Source: Petrachloros mirabilis ULC683 (lineage in GTDB: Bacteria > Cyanobacteriota > Cyanobacteriia > Thermosynechococcales > Thermosynechococcaceae). From it: 48,412 nucleotides of DNA. The position numbers and the translations under genes are program-made. The notes below the pieces were generated by a model that worked only from the letters and a program-made list of their open reading frames with translations, was not told the origin of the DNA and searched no databases. Where the stretch lies: contig NZ_WVIC01000033.1 in the NCBI RefSeq assembly GCF_009939295.1, forward strand, positions 1-48,412. Reading direction: 5' to 3'. Position 1 is the stretch's first letter; each line of letters opens with the position of its first letter. Below are positions 8,924 to 17,636 of this stretch, piece by piece.

Positions 8924-9493
8924 TCACACCGCACTCATGGCCTTCACCGCCTGCCGCGAAAAGCCATGCTTGGCCAACTCGCGGTTGAGCAAAAAAGCAT
9001 TTTCCACCCGATCCACAAACAAGACCCCGGAGAGGTGATCAATTTCGTGCTGAATCACACGTGACAGCATCCCAGAGGCCTTCAAGGTTTGGGGACGCCC
9101 CTGTTCATCTTTGTAGGCCACTTCCACAAGGTCAGGGCGCTTCACATCTAAAAAGATATTGGGGATACTGAGACAGCCCTCCTGGCCAATGGTGATGTCT
9201 TTGCCCACCTGGCGAATTTTGGGATTAATGAGCACTAGCGGCCGGTTCGCAGCTTCTTCAGGTTCTATATCTACCACCAGCACTTGTTTATGCACCGCCA
9301 CCTGAGGGGCAGCTAGCCCAATGCCATCTGCACTGTACATCGTACCCAGCATGTCGCGGATCAACTGCCGAATTTCATCATTCACCTGTGCAACCCGTTT
9401 GGCAGGCTGCCGCAGGACACGATCCCCTAGCAGATGGATATCCAGCGGCGGATGCTTCAGCTTGGCTTTGGTTACGGTCAGGTTGGAAGTCAT
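8924..9493 (-). CDS. def: Peptide deformylase
   Basis: Removes the formyl group from nascent N-terminal methionine. All three metalloenzyme motifs are present in order: GIGLAAPQV, EGCLS (metal Cys) and HEIDHL (two metal His and the catalytic Glu). I chose the ATG at 9493, giving 189 residues beginning MTSNLTVTKAK; the longer frame to 9526 adds only a cysteine-rich stretch not usual for the family. It heads the probable - strand unit with the TA pair and dprA. Confidence 0.95.
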   Translation of the reverse strand: MTSNLTVTKAKLKHPPLDIHLLGDRVLRQPAKRVAQVNDEIRQLIRDMLGTMYSADGIGLAAPQVAVHKQVLVVDIEPEEAANRPLVLINPKIRQVGKDITIGQEGCLSIPNIFLDVKRPDLVEVAYKDEQGRPQTLKASGMLSRVIQHEIDHLSGVLFVDRVENAFLLNRELAKHGFSRQAVKAMSAV

Positions 9494-9584
9494 AGGGCAA
9501 CGGAAACAACAACTGAGAAATGACAATCAAAATAATCGCCCGAGTCAGGATCGGCCGTAAGCCTATTGTAAACAATTCTCCAAA

Positions 9585-9732
9585 CCTCAATCGTGGAGTC
9601 TAAAATTTCTGCATGAGACATTCCTGCTGCCAGCCAACCAAGTACGTCATACACAGTAATTTGCATTCGCCCAATACAAGGCTTTCCACCCCGTTTTCCT
9701 GGTTCAATCGTAATAAGGTTTCAATAGCTCAT
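9585..9732 (-). pseudogene. Decayed DUF433 gene (antitoxin-like)
   Basis: Translated from the ATG at 9732, the frame meets TGA at codon 4, then continues LITIEPGKRGGKPCIGRM and VYDVLGWLAAGMSHAEILD, a clear match to the start of DUF433 proteins, small DNA-binding proteins often paired with toxins. After EILD the homology is lost, consistent with a frameshift. No partner toxin remains; a MITE-like element lies 44 bp upstream. Confidence 0.7.
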
Positions 9733-9775
9733 CACAAGGTTGGATTTAGTCTGATTTTTATTCAGCTTAGCCCGT

Positions 9776-9882
9776 TATAGCGGTTTACAGATCAATGGAG
9801 TACATGGGGTGCAGGGGGCAGTGCCCCCTGCGTGGGGGTGGAACCCCCACACCCCGTATCTCACTCAGGTGAAACCGCTATA
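9776..9882. mobile_element. MITE-like element, copy 1 (107 bp)
   Basis: The ends TATAGCGGTTT and AAACCGCTATA are perfect 11-bp inverted repeats. Inside are two hairpins: GCAGGGGGCA/TGCCCCCTGC around a central G (9811-9831) and GTGGGGG/CCCCCAC with loop TGGAA (9832-9850). A second copy lies at 20495-20602. TA at each outer edge fits the TA target duplication made by IS630/Tc1-type transposases (inference). No transposase is encoded. Confidence 0.75.
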
Positions 9883-9915
9883 TCAAGGAAGTATCTCATC
9901 AGCCCATTTAGCCCC

Positions 9916-10009
9916 AGCAGCCCAACACTGCGTTGGTGCGGACGAAACAGAGGTTACCGGTGGGTGTTTGAAGTTATCTGCCGCCGCACAACTCTACCGT
10001 TGGGCTGCT
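9916..10009. repeat. Structured inverted repeat of unknown role
   Basis: AGCAGCCCAAC at 9916-9926 pairs perfectly with GTTGGGCTGCT at 9999-10009, and inside this GTGCGG at 9936-9941 pairs with CCGCAC at 9984-9989. The interior could fold further. It lies between the MITE-like element and the TA cluster. It may be a dispersed repeat or a small structured RNA; no promoter was recognised. Confidence 0.45.
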
Positions 10010-10218
10010 TAGGTTAGCGGTGAGGGCAGCAGTAGACCGAGTATTCTCGGTTGGCACACATCACCCATTTAACGCAAAACCCCTATTCTACGCAAAGCAA
10101 AATAGCCTACAACCCTTGCCGGTTCTCTAGTTTAGACTTAAAATGTAAAAAACGTAAGACGCTATTGACGGTTTCAAAATATTTTGCCATTATGAGGTGT
10201 AGAGAAGGGCAAGTAAAC

Positions 10219-10614
10219 ATGAACAAAAGTTTTAAGCAAATCCCGATGTCTGAATTAAGAGTCAAGCTGCCAAAACTTAGGCGGCAAGTTCAGTCGGGTA
10301 ACTTGCGGATTGTATGTACTCACCATGGTGAAGTTGCAGCCTTTTTGCTTCCACTTCAAGATATTGATGTTCTCAATTCAGAAGAGGGAGAGCCTAGTAT
10401 TCAGAGCAGTGAAGAGATTCCTCTCACTGAGTTTCGTGATCGGCTAACTGAATCCTGGGAGAGGCTTTTGGGTGGAATAGATTGTATCTATCTGACGTTT
10501 CATAAAAGGCGGGTTGTGGCATTTGTATCGCCTCGCTTCACATATTACCTTTCATTACCACTGATTGGTGATGCAGATAAAATTTTGTTTGTTCCTTCTG
10601 AGATTCAAGTCTAG
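10219..10614 (+). CDS. Duplicated Phd/YefM-like protein (putative antitoxin)
   Basis: A 131-residue protein from the ATG at 10219, the better start because upstream residues are not antitoxin-like. It appears to hold two copies of the short Phd/YefM N-terminal unit: IPMSELRVKLPKLRRQVQSG followed by GEVAAFLLPLQD, then IPLTEFRDRLTESWERLLGG followed by RRVVAFVSPR. Each has the helix-then-beta pattern used for DNA binding in Phd antitoxins. A tandem fusion is uncommon. The next gene starts 3 bases later, so an antitoxin-toxin pair is the natural reading, not proven. Confidence 0.55.
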   Translation: MNKSFKQIPMSELRVKLPKLRRQVQSGNLRIVCTHHGEVAAFLLPLQDIDVLNSEEGEPSIQSSEEIPLTEFRDRLTESWERLLGGIDCIYLTFHKRRVVAFVSPRFTYYLSLPLIGDADKILFVPSEIQV

Positions 10615-10617
10615 TTA

Positions 10618-11022
10618 TTGCAGAATGAGAAGTTAATTGAAGTGTTCAAGTTTACGTATTTTGATTCTCAAATTAAGACGATACTTTCTGACAGGAGTAC
10701 ATTCTGTGATCTGGCAGTAGAGCAAGAACTTGCGCCTGTTCTAGAAGTTCTCAAGCAGACTGGCGAAGTTGAAGGGGCTTATTTTGGTGTCAAGCCTGGT
10801 GTATCGGGCTTAGTTTATGAACTCAAGGGAAAAACTTTTCAGCTTACCTATGCTGTTGACGCTCCGAAAAAAGAAATCAGGTTTTATGAACTTCAACAGG
10901 TTTCTCACTTAATTGATTGGAAAACTGCTCTAGATCAAGATCTGCGTAGAGGTGAGCAACAGCCCATTTACATCCCTCAAGTCGGTGATCCACAGAAATA
11001 CATTAAATTTGCACCGAGGTAG
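10618..11022 (+). CDS. Unknown protein coupled to the double Phd-like gene
   Basis: A 134-residue protein read from TTG at 10618, 3 bases after the previous stop; no in-frame ATG is near. I do not recognise the family. A central beta-rich stretch (KTFQLTYAVDAPKKEIRFYE) is reminiscent of the RelE/ParE core, and gene order suggests toxin or toxin-like partner. It is followed 4 bases later by the antitoxin of a Phd/PIN pair, so one transcript may carry all four genes. Confidence 0.5.
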   Translation: MQNEKLIEVFKFTYFDSQIKTILSDRSTFCDLAVEQELAPVLEVLKQTGEVEGAYFGVKPGVSGLVYELKGKTFQLTYAVDAPKKEIRFYELQQVSHLIDWKTALDQDLRRGEQQPIYIPQVGDPQKYIKFAPR

Positions 11023-11026
11023 GCTG

Positions 11027-11263
11027 ATGCTGAATGTAACTATTGATGAAATTCAACGTGATCTCTTGAAGTACCTTCACCAGGTAGAGGCAGGCGAAAC
11101 TCTTGTCATTGTTAGATCTGACAAACCTATTGCCGAACTTAGACCTATTGCCAGTAGTAAGCAATTGCGCCCATTTGGTTTGTGTGCAGGTGAGTTTATT
11201 GTTCCAGATGATTTCGATGCTCCTTTGCCGGAAGACCTTCTCAGCGCATTCGAGGGCAAATGA
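11027..11263 (+). CDS. Phd/YefM-family antitoxin
   Basis: A 78-residue antitoxin from the ATG at 11027. NVTIDEIQRDLLKYLHQVEA followed by GETLVIVRSDKPIAELRPI is the classical Phd/YefM DNA-binding half, and the tail (FDAPLPEDLLSAFEGK) is the usual toxin-wrapping segment. Its stop overlaps the PIN toxin start by 4 bases. A longer frame from 10952 would overlap the previous gene heavily and is less likely. Confidence 0.85.
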   Translation: MLNVTIDEIQRDLLKYLHQVEAGETLVIVRSDKPIAELRPIASSKQLRPFGLCAGEFIVPDDFDAPLPEDLLSAFEGK

Positions 11264-11643
11264 GGATTCTGCTAGATACCCACATATTTCTATGGTTTAT
11301 CAGTGGCGATCCCCAGTTGTCAACAGATGTTCGGGATGCAATTCGTGATCCAGACAATGAGGTTTATCTGAGCGCGATCTCAGTTTGGGAAGCAATTGTC
11401 AAGTACCAGTTGGGCAAGCTACCTTTGCCAGATCATCCCGAAACGTATTTACCCAAACAGCGCGATCTACATCAAATTGCCAGTCTTGCCCTTGATGAAA
11501 TTAGTGTGGTTCAACTGGCTAAACTGCCACTATTACATCGCGATCCATTTGACAGAATGCTTATCTGTCAAGCTTTACAAAATGGTTTGACAATTGCGAC
11601 AGTGGATACAGCAATCGGTGCCTACTCAGTCAATGTCATGTAG
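11260..11643 (+). CDS. PIN-domain toxin (VapC-like)
   Basis: Predicted metal-dependent RNase of 127 residues. PIN acidic positions are visible: LLDTHIFLWF (Asp), ISVWEAIVK (Glu), DPFDRMLICQA (Asp) and TVDTAIG (Asp). The protein belongs to the subgroup common in cyanobacteria whose members start with DTHIFLWF. Directly coupled to the upstream Phd-type antitoxin by ATGA, so it forms a type II pair. Confidence 0.88.
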   Translation: MRILLDTHIFLWFISGDPQLSTDVRDAIRDPDNEVYLSAISVWEAIVKYQLGKLPLPDHPETYLPKQRDLHQIASLALDEISVVQLAKLPLLHRDPFDRMLICQALQNGLTIATVDTAIGAYSVNVM

Positions 11644-11669
11644 CAGCACAGCCCAAAAGAGGAATAGCA

Positions 11670-11888
11670 GTGAGAGATCGCAAAGGTCGAGCCATTATCC
11701 GAACTCGAATTAACCGATTACGACTGGGCTTATTTAGCGATACAAAATCGGTCGATGCAGGTGTGAGGGAACTTCGGATTCGATTTGATCCTGGCTATCG
11801 TGTTTATTTTGGCCTAGACGGCCAGAGGATCATTATTTTGCTCTGCGGTGGGGACAAAAGCACCGGAACAATGAGGCTATCACCATAG
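11670..11888 (+). pseudogene. Truncated HigB/RelE-type toxin
   Basis: The frame from GTG at 11670 encodes 72 residues, including RINRLRLGLFSDTKSV, ELRIRFDPGYRVYF and IIILLCGGDKST. These match the middle of the 'addiction module killer' RelE subfamily. About 20 N-terminal residues are missing, and the C-terminus ends abruptly after GGDKST, where the family has a further helix, so a frameshift is likely. No antitoxin follows; mutS2 is next on the other strand. Confidence 0.6.
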
Positions 11889-11963
11889 ATTTTGCCTTAA
11901 CTAGTCCCGGCTAAATGGGGTTGGAAGTCTGACGATTCCAGCGGGTATCACCTGAGATAGGAA

Positions 11964-14363
11964 CTAGGTTTGGCAGTGAGCAATGGTAACCCCTCGTCCC
12001 CCTTCAGACTGCTCGGCAAACTCAAAGCGGGTGACTTGGGGATGGTTGCTCAGATACTCTTGCACCCCACGACGCAGCTTGCCCGTGCCATGGCCATGGA
12101 TAATCCAGAGTACCCCTTGGGCATTTGCGATCGCATCTCCCAAGGCCATCTCCGCATCAGGAACCCGATAACCCCGCAAGTCCAGGGTATTTTGGGACGT
12201 TCTCAGGGTCGGAACGGTTTGGGGTTGTGACTCTGGCTTGGGTTCCACTTTAGCTTTAGGAGTGGGTTCAGCCTTTTCTCCTGTGAGAGACTCAATCTCA
12301 CTGAGATTCACCGTCATTTTCATCAACCCAAATCGTACAGTCAGCGCTTTTGACTCATCCGGAGCACTGATCACCTCCGCTGTTTGCCCAATGCTGGGAA
12401 CTCTTACCCGAGCACCGATCTGAGGCAAAAACCCAGGGCTAAGGGAGGGGGGAGTAGCCGGGGCTGGTAAGCGCTGCTGGACAATTGCTTCCAACTCTTC
12501 AGTGGCCTTTTGAGCAGCTTGAGCATTCTGAGGTCCCTGCTGGAGCTGACGGATAACCTGGGCAACTTCCTGTTTGGCCCCTTGAATTTCAGCTTGAATG
12601 GCTTGCACCTGCTGCTGCCGCAGATCTTGTTCGCGGAGTTGCAGGGCTTGAGCTTTTGCCGATACTTCCCGATATAGCTTTTCGGTACTGGCTAGGAGTT
12701 GAGCCGCTTGTTGGTGTTTCGCCTCTTGCTGGCGGCGCTGCCCTTCGAGGCCAGCAATCACCTGATTTACATCATCTACTCCCCTGTGGAGTTGGGTCTG
12801 CGCGGCCACAATGATGTCTGGACTCAGCCCCAGGCGCTCGGCAATAATCAGGGCATTGGACCGACCCGGAATTCCCCACAGCAGTCGGTAGGTAGGTGCT
12901 AGGGTCTGATCATCAAATTCTACCGAGGCATTTTCAAAGCGATTGTCTTGGTATTTTAGGGCTTTGAGCTCCCCGAAATGGGTGGTGGCCACAGTGAGCT
13001 GGGCATGATCTGCCAAGTACTGTAGCAGAGCAATAGCTAGGGCGCTGCCCTCAGCCGGATCGGTGCCAGCACCCACCTCATCGAGAAGCACCAAAGATTG
13101 CTCAGTAAGTCCCTCGACAATGGTTTGAATCCGCTTGATATGCCCCGAAAAGGTGGAAAGGCTCTGCTGGAGTGATTGCTCATCTCCAATGTCGGCCAAG
13201 ATCTGATCAAACCAGGGTAACTCTACGGGTTCTTGAGCTGGCACAAATAAGCCCACCTTGGCCATGAGCGCAGCCAACCCCAAAGTTTTGAGCGTTACGG
13301 TTTTGCCCCCGGTGTTTGGACCTGTCATCGCTACCACACGGGTTTGGGGCTGAATCACCACATCTATGGGCACCACGGGCGTGCCTTGCTCATGGTTTTG
13401 CTGCCACATCAACAGAGGATGCCGAAGCTGTCGCAAGGTAATTGGTTCATTCTCATACCGGTCGATGAATCGCGGGCGGTTGCCCCCCAGCCAATTGCTG
13501 TACCGGGCTCGTGCTGTCGCCAAGTCTAGGGTCGTCACCACGTCTACAATATGCCTGAGATCAGGCACCCCTTCGGCCACCTGCTCTGTTAGGCGTCTGC
13601 GAATGGCCTCCATTTCTGTGTCTTCCTGACGGCCAAGCTGCCTGAGACGATTATTCAGTTCGACCGTTATCTGAGGCTCCACATACAGGGTGGCACCGCT
13701 GGTGGAGGTGTCGTGGACAATGCCGGGAATCGCGTCTTTCTGAGGCGCTTTCACGGGAATTACAAATCGATCCCCCCGTTGGGTAATTAGGGATTCTTGG
13801 ATCGCAGTGGCTTTGCGCTGCATGAGGCTCTGAAGGGTTTGCTGAATCTGAGTGCGAACCTGCCGCTGCTGCTGGCGAATGTCAGCCAGTTGGGTGCTGG
13901 CGCGATCGGCCACGTCACCGCGCTCATCGATACAGTGTCGAATGTGCTGCTCAAGTTCTGGGTAGGTTCGCAAATTTGCAACTAGTTGATTGAGCTGCTC
14001 TAGGGTGGGGTGCTTATCAAGGGTGCGGCGTAGGGTACGGGCTCCCGCTAGGGTGGTGGCAATGTGCAGCAGTTCTTCGCCCCAGAGAATGCCTTGATGC
14101 GTGGCACGTTCAAGGGCGGTGCCAATGTCCTCAATGCCGTCAAATCGGAGTTCGGTGAGCAACCGAGTTTCTAAATCATGGACTTCTTGGGTTTGCTGCA
14201 ATAGATGCTCGCTATGGGTGCGATGCCCGAAGGGCGGTCTTCGACCATCGCAGGGCATCTGCAAAGACAGTGCCGCCCTTGTTCCCAGTTTTGTGGCGGC
14301 AAAAGTTGATAGATGCTCACAAAGTCGAGGCCATTCCAACAAATCGAAGGTCTTCTGGGGCAT
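11964..14363 (-). CDS. mutS2: MutS2 ATPase/endonuclease
   Basis: A 799-residue MutS-family protein acting on branched DNA or collided ribosomes. The MutS core has Walker A GPNTGGKT (residues 348-355) and Walker B LVLLDEVGAGTDP, followed by a long Gln-rich coiled coil and a C-terminal Smr nuclease domain (LDLRGYRVPDAE, HGHGTGKLR). The N-terminal mismatch-recognition domain of MutS1 is absent, as expected. Near residues 38-52 a short insert (CDGRRPPFGHRTHSE) looks unusual for the family. It stands alone on its strand. Confidence 0.95.
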   Translation of the reverse strand: MPQKTFDLLEWPRLCEHLSTFAATKLGTRAALSLQMPCDGRRPPFGHRTHSEHLLQQTQEVHDLETRLLTELRFDGIEDIGTALERATHQGILWGEELLHIATTLAGARTLRRTLDKHPTLEQLNQLVANLRTYPELEQHIRHCIDERGDVADRASTQLADIRQQQRQVRTQIQQTLQSLMQRKATAIQESLITQRGDRFVIPVKAPQKDAIPGIVHDTSTSGATLYVEPQITVELNNRLRQLGRQEDTEMEAIRRRLTEQVAEGVPDLRHIVDVVTTLDLATARARYSNWLGGNRPRFIDRYENEPITLRQLRHPLLMWQQNHEQGTPVVPIDVVIQPQTRVVAMTGPNTGGKTVTLKTLGLAALMAKVGLFVPAQEPVELPWFDQILADIGDEQSLQQSLSTFSGHIKRIQTIVEGLTEQSLVLLDEVGAGTDPAEGSALAIALLQYLADHAQLTVATTHFGELKALKYQDNRFENASVEFDDQTLAPTYRLLWGIPGRSNALIIAERLGLSPDIIVAAQTQLHRGVDDVNQVIAGLEGQRRQQEAKHQQAAQLLASTEKLYREVSAKAQALQLREQDLRQQQVQAIQAEIQGAKQEVAQVIRQLQQGPQNAQAAQKATEELEAIVQQRLPAPATPPSLSPGFLPQIGARVRVPSIGQTAEVISAPDESKALTVRFGLMKMTVNLSEIESLTGEKAEPTPKAKVEPKPESQPQTVPTLRTSQNTLDLRGYRVPDAEMALGDAIANAQGVLWIIHGHGTGKLRRGVQEYLSNHPQVTRFEFAEQSEGGRGVTIAHCQT

Positions 14364-14537
14364 TGGCAGTTCATCAAGTCAAGGGCACGATTGCCTATGG
14401 TCATCCTAACAACCCTGAGCCTATTTCTTGCTTTACCCACGCAGATTAATCCCTTGCGGTAGATTAGAGACAGTTGTTCTCCTCCTCTGCTGATTTTGGT
14501 TAAATCGAAGTCCCACGGATCGCTTTCTGACCCATCA

Positions 14538-14861
14538 ATGTGCTCAAATTCAGTCATCTCGGGGCAAGATCCTGTGGGCAGTCATCCTCATGTCCACAGC
14601 GAAGACTCTTTGCGAGCCATTGTGAATCGACTGTCTCGCATTGAGGGACATATTCGGGGCATCAAAACGATGGTGCAAGAAAGTCGTCCTTGCCCAGATG
14701 TTTTAATTCAGGTGGCAGCGGTGCGGGGTGCCCTAGACCGGGTGGCGCGTATGGTGCTAGATGAGCATCTGAGCGAATGCGTGGCGCGGGCTGCTGAGGA
14801 GGGCAATATTCAGGCAGAACTTGAGGAACTGAAAGCGGCACTGGATCGCTTTTTGCCCTGA
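14538..14861 (+). CDS. InrS-like CsoR/RcnR-family nickel-sensing repressor
   Basis: A 107-residue all-helical metal-sensing repressor from the ATG at 14538. The core NRLSRIEGHIRGIKTMV is the family signature. Candidate ligands are Cys52, His77 and Cys81 plus an N-terminal His-containing SHPHVH stretch, the same pattern and nearly the same numbering as cyanobacterial InrS, which represses a nickel exporter. No exporter gene is adjacent. A TTG start at 14496 would add 14 residues. Confidence 0.8.
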   Translation: MCSNSVISGQDPVGSHPHVHSEDSLRAIVNRLSRIEGHIRGIKTMVQESRPCPDVLIQVAAVRGALDRVARMVLDEHLSECVARAAEEGNIQAELEELKAALDRFLP

Positions 14862-14935
14862 GGCTAGATGGCTAACCTCGCCACTCCTTGCCAATCACTG
14901 CCAAAATAGTCTGTCAACTTTGTCTTGAAGGATGG

Positions 14936-15030
14936 CTGAGTACCCGGAAGTTGATGGGGGTTAAATTTTGAGGGTCTGCGACCCCTCAAAATTTTCCTGA
15001 CGGAACACTGAGTACCCGGAAGTTGATGGG
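14936..15030. terminator. Hairpin flanked by a direct repeat, between convergent genes
   Basis: AAATTTTGAGGG and CCCCTCAAAATTT (14963-14994) form a strong hairpin whose arms end in A/T runs on both strands, suitable as a bidirectional terminator for the inrS-like gene and the TPR gene. It is flanked by two copies of CTGAGTACCCGGAAGTTGATG at 14936 and 15008 (21 bp). Related hairpins lie at 37590 and 39022. Confidence 0.6.
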
Positions 15031-15044
15031 AGATAAGACCGAGC

Positions 15045-15326
15045 TTAGATCTGTTTCATATAGCTACAAACGACTTCGTAGTGTGTCATGCAGCCCTCTT
15101 TCAGAAATAGGTTGGCTGCTTGGCGAAAGTCTTCCATGGCTCCCCGACGATCTCCGGTATTGGCTCGAACCAGTCCTCGATCGCCTAGAGCTTGAGCGTG
15201 GGTTGGCTGTAGTAGCAGCACCTGATCGTAGTGCTGAATGGCCTCAATGTAATCGCCCTCCTCTGCCTTGACTTTGGCTTTCCGCATTAGGTCTTGGATG
15301 TTGGCAGGTGTGGTGGCAATGGCCAT
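15045..15326 (-). CDS. Small tetratricopeptide-repeat protein
   Basis: A 93-residue protein from the ATG at 15326. AKVKAEEGDYIEAIQHYDQV and ALGDRGLVRANTGDRRGAME are two consecutive TPR-type helix pairs; TPRs mediate protein contacts. A longer start at 15350 is possible but has no better ribosome site. No partner is evident: neighbours are the inrS-like gene (convergent) and pyk (divergent). Confidence 0.7.
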   Translation of the reverse strand: MAIATTPANIQDLMRKAKVKAEEGDYIEAIQHYDQVLLLQPTHAQALGDRGLVRANTGDRRGAMEDFRQAANLFLKEGCMTHYEVVCSYMKQI

Positions 15327-15576
15327 AGGAACCCCTTCTACTAAGCTCACATAGAGGCAAATTTAGCGCAGGTTGCCCAGGCAAAATGCGTAAAAGACTA
15401 CAAAATCACTTCGGACTTTGGGATGTGTCAGGCATAACTTTGGGGTCAAATAAATCTCGGTATACTGCGGTTACTCATACTAGATTTCAGCAAAAAGCCT
15501 GGTTTTTTGTCCCTGCTGAGCTGCGATCGCAACCAAAAATCGGCAATCCTATTGAATTGCTTTAGAGGGTAACCCC

Positions 15577-17013
15577 ATGCAAGGGCTAAACCACCGCACC
15601 AAAATTGTGGCCACCATTGGGCCAGCCAGTAGTTCTCCAGAGGTTCTCAGAGCCATGGTGACATCTGGAATGAGCGTTGCTCGACTGAACTTTTCCCACG
15701 GCAGCTATGCAGATCACGCTCGCATGGTGACCTTAATTCGTCAGGTATCTAAAGATCTAGCGACACCGATCACCCTGTTGCAAGATCTCCAAGGTCCTAA
15801 AATTCGCATTGGTCAGCTTGTGAATGACCCTATCTTTTTGCAAGAAGGAGATCTGCTGACCTTTATACCAGACACAGTAGAGCTTTCATCCCAGAACAAT
15901 CCCAGCGCTCAAACCGTGACCATTGACTATCCCTATCTGGCCGACGATGCCAAACCCGGGATGCGCGTGCTGTTGGATGACGGCCTGCTGGAGCTAGAAG
16001 TGCACTGTGTCGAAGTCCCCCATGTGACTTGCCGTGTCTTGCAAGGTGGGTTGCTCAGCAGTCGCAAAGGGGTCAACTTGCCCAGTCTGGATCTACGCAT
16101 GCCATCTTTGACCGAAAAAGATCAGCAAGATTTAGTCTTTGGAGTTGCTCAAGGGGTTGATTGGGTCTCCCTTAGCTTTGTCCGCAAAGCCGAGGACTTA
16201 GTTCAATTGCGGCAATTTTTAGCAGAGCAGGGTGCTGCGGATTTGCCCATTATGGCCAAAATTGAAAAGCCCCAAGCCATTACCAACTTGCCAGAAATCT
16301 TAGAGGTTTGTGATGGTGTCATGGTGGCCCGGGGCGACCTGGGAGTGGAGATGAGCCCTGAAAAAGTTCCCATTTTGCAAAAGCATATTATTCGAGAATG
16401 CAATAAACGCAAACTGCCGGTGATTACGGCAACCCAGATGCTCGACAGTATGATCCGCAATCCCCGCCCCACCCGTGCCGAAGCCAGTGATGTGGCCAAT
16501 GCCATTATTGATGGCACTGATGCGGTGATGCTATCAGGAGAATCTGCCGTGGGGGCGTTCCCCGTAAAAGCTGTGCAAATGTTGTCCCGGATTGCCATCG
16601 ATGTGGAGCGGGATTTAGCTTTTGTCAACAACCCACCCCCGAAACAAGATGAAACCCATGCCCTCTGCGAAGCCCTGAACACCCTGGATCGTCTACTCCG
16701 ATTTCAGTGCATTGTGGCCTTTACAACCTCGGGGTACACCGCCATTATTGCCGCAGGGGAGCGCCCCAGGGCTCCCGTCATTGCCATTACAGACGATCGC
16801 AATGTCTATCATCGTCTCAATTTGATCTGGGGCGTCAAGCCAATTTTGGTGGAGCGCCATGCCAGCACCTTTGAAAAGATGTTGCATCAGGCCGAAGTGC
16901 TGTTGTTGCAGGATCAACTGGCCGCTTCAGGCGACAATATTTTACTCATGGGGGGCATTCCCGCTCACACTTCACGGGGAACCAACCTCCTCAAAATTCA
17001 CCGTTTACCCTGA
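15577..17013 (+). CDS. pyk: Pyruvate kinase
   Basis: Converts phosphoenolpyruvate and ADP to pyruvate and ATP. The 478-residue length is that of the short enzyme without the extra C-terminal PEP-utiliser domain found in other cyanobacterial isozymes. Motifs: [13 protein letters not shown] at the N-terminus, [10 protein letters not shown], the active-site [14 protein letters not shown] (catalytic Lys), [11 protein letters not shown] and ATQMLDSMI. The divergent TPR gene lies 250 bp upstream; the intervening stretch includes a HIP1 site near 15522. Confidence 0.97.
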   Translation: MQGLNHRTKIVATIGPASSSPEVLRAMVTSGMSVARLNFSHGSYADHARMVTLIRQVSKDLATPITLLQDLQGPKIRIGQLVNDPIFLQEGDLLTFIPDTVELSSQNNPSAQTVTIDYPYLADDAKPGMRVLLDDGLLELEVHCVEVPHVTCRVLQGGLLSSRKGVNLPSLDLRMPSLTEKDQQDLVFGVAQGVDWVSLSFVRKAEDLVQLRQFLAEQGAADLPIMAKIEKPQAITNLPEILEVCDGVMVARGDLGVEMSPEKVPILQKHIIRECNKRKLPVITATQMLDSMIRNPRPTRAEASDVANAIIDGTDAVMLSGESAVGAFPVKAVQMLSRIAIDVERDLAFVNNPPPKQDETHALCEALNTLDRLLRFQCIVAFTTSGYTAIIAAGERPRAPVIAITDDRNVYHRLNLIWGVKPILVERHASTFEKMLHQAEVLLLQDQLAASGDNILLMGGIPAHTSRGTNLLKIHRLP

Positions 17014-17053
17014 TCGAACCTCATCATTGCGGGATATTTTGGGTTTTAATTCC

Positions 17054-17554
17054 TCAACCCACTCGATAGCCACTTTGAGCCGCGATTACGATGCGGGCAC
17101 AGGCTTCGGCATCGGAGAGAGCCTGATGGTGCTGGAGGTCAATCCCCAAAAATGCACAGACATTGGGCAGCTTGGTGGGACGCAGCCGCCAGATTTGACG
17201 GGCGAGCTGGACGGTACACAAAAAAGAATGCTGGGGACGTTGGATTTGATGGGTGTCGCAGCAGGCATAGAGCACACCTTTGTCAAAGGAGGCGTTATGG
17301 GCAGCGATGAATTCAGCATCGTGAATGAATTCGCCAATGCTGGGCCAGAGTTGGCCAAAGGTGGGAGCGTTGACCACATCCCGCCAGCGAATACCGTGGA
17401 TATGGGTAAATTCAAACTGCGATCGCGGCGGTCGAATCAATGCCTGGTGGCGGTGGGTCACCTGAGCGTTTTCTACCCGAACTAGACCAATGGCGCAGGC
17501 ACTATCCCGCCCCCGATCAGCGGTTTCAAAATCTAAGGCAACAAAAACACTCAT
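17054..17554 (-). CDS. DnaQ-like 3'-5' exonuclease
   Basis: DEDDh-type exonuclease domain protein of 166 residues. The first acidic motif is FVALDFETADRG, the second AAHNASFD, and the C-terminal ALSDAEACARI supplies the last acidic residue, with a His a few residues before. Size and sequence fit the stand-alone family resembling the epsilon proofreading subunit. Convergent with pyk (40 bp apart). Confidence 0.85.
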   Translation of the reverse strand: MSVFVALDFETADRGRDSACAIGLVRVENAQVTHRHQALIRPPRSQFEFTHIHGIRWRDVVNAPTFGQLWPSIGEFIHDAEFIAAHNASFDKGVLYACCDTHQIQRPQHSFLCTVQLARQIWRLRPTKLPNVCAFLGIDLQHHQALSDAEACARIVIAAQSGYRVG

Positions 17555-17636
17555 CTACGACAATCTCAACCTACACCTTCGTAGAGTAAAGCAATGGGAC
17601 AGTCAAAGGAAATGCTGATGAATTGCATGGTAAACG

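Noticed and set aside
10952-11026. Longer start for the Phd antitoxin
   Set aside because: It would overlap the preceding gene by 71 bases with no family similarity; the ATG at 11027 fits the Phd N-terminus.
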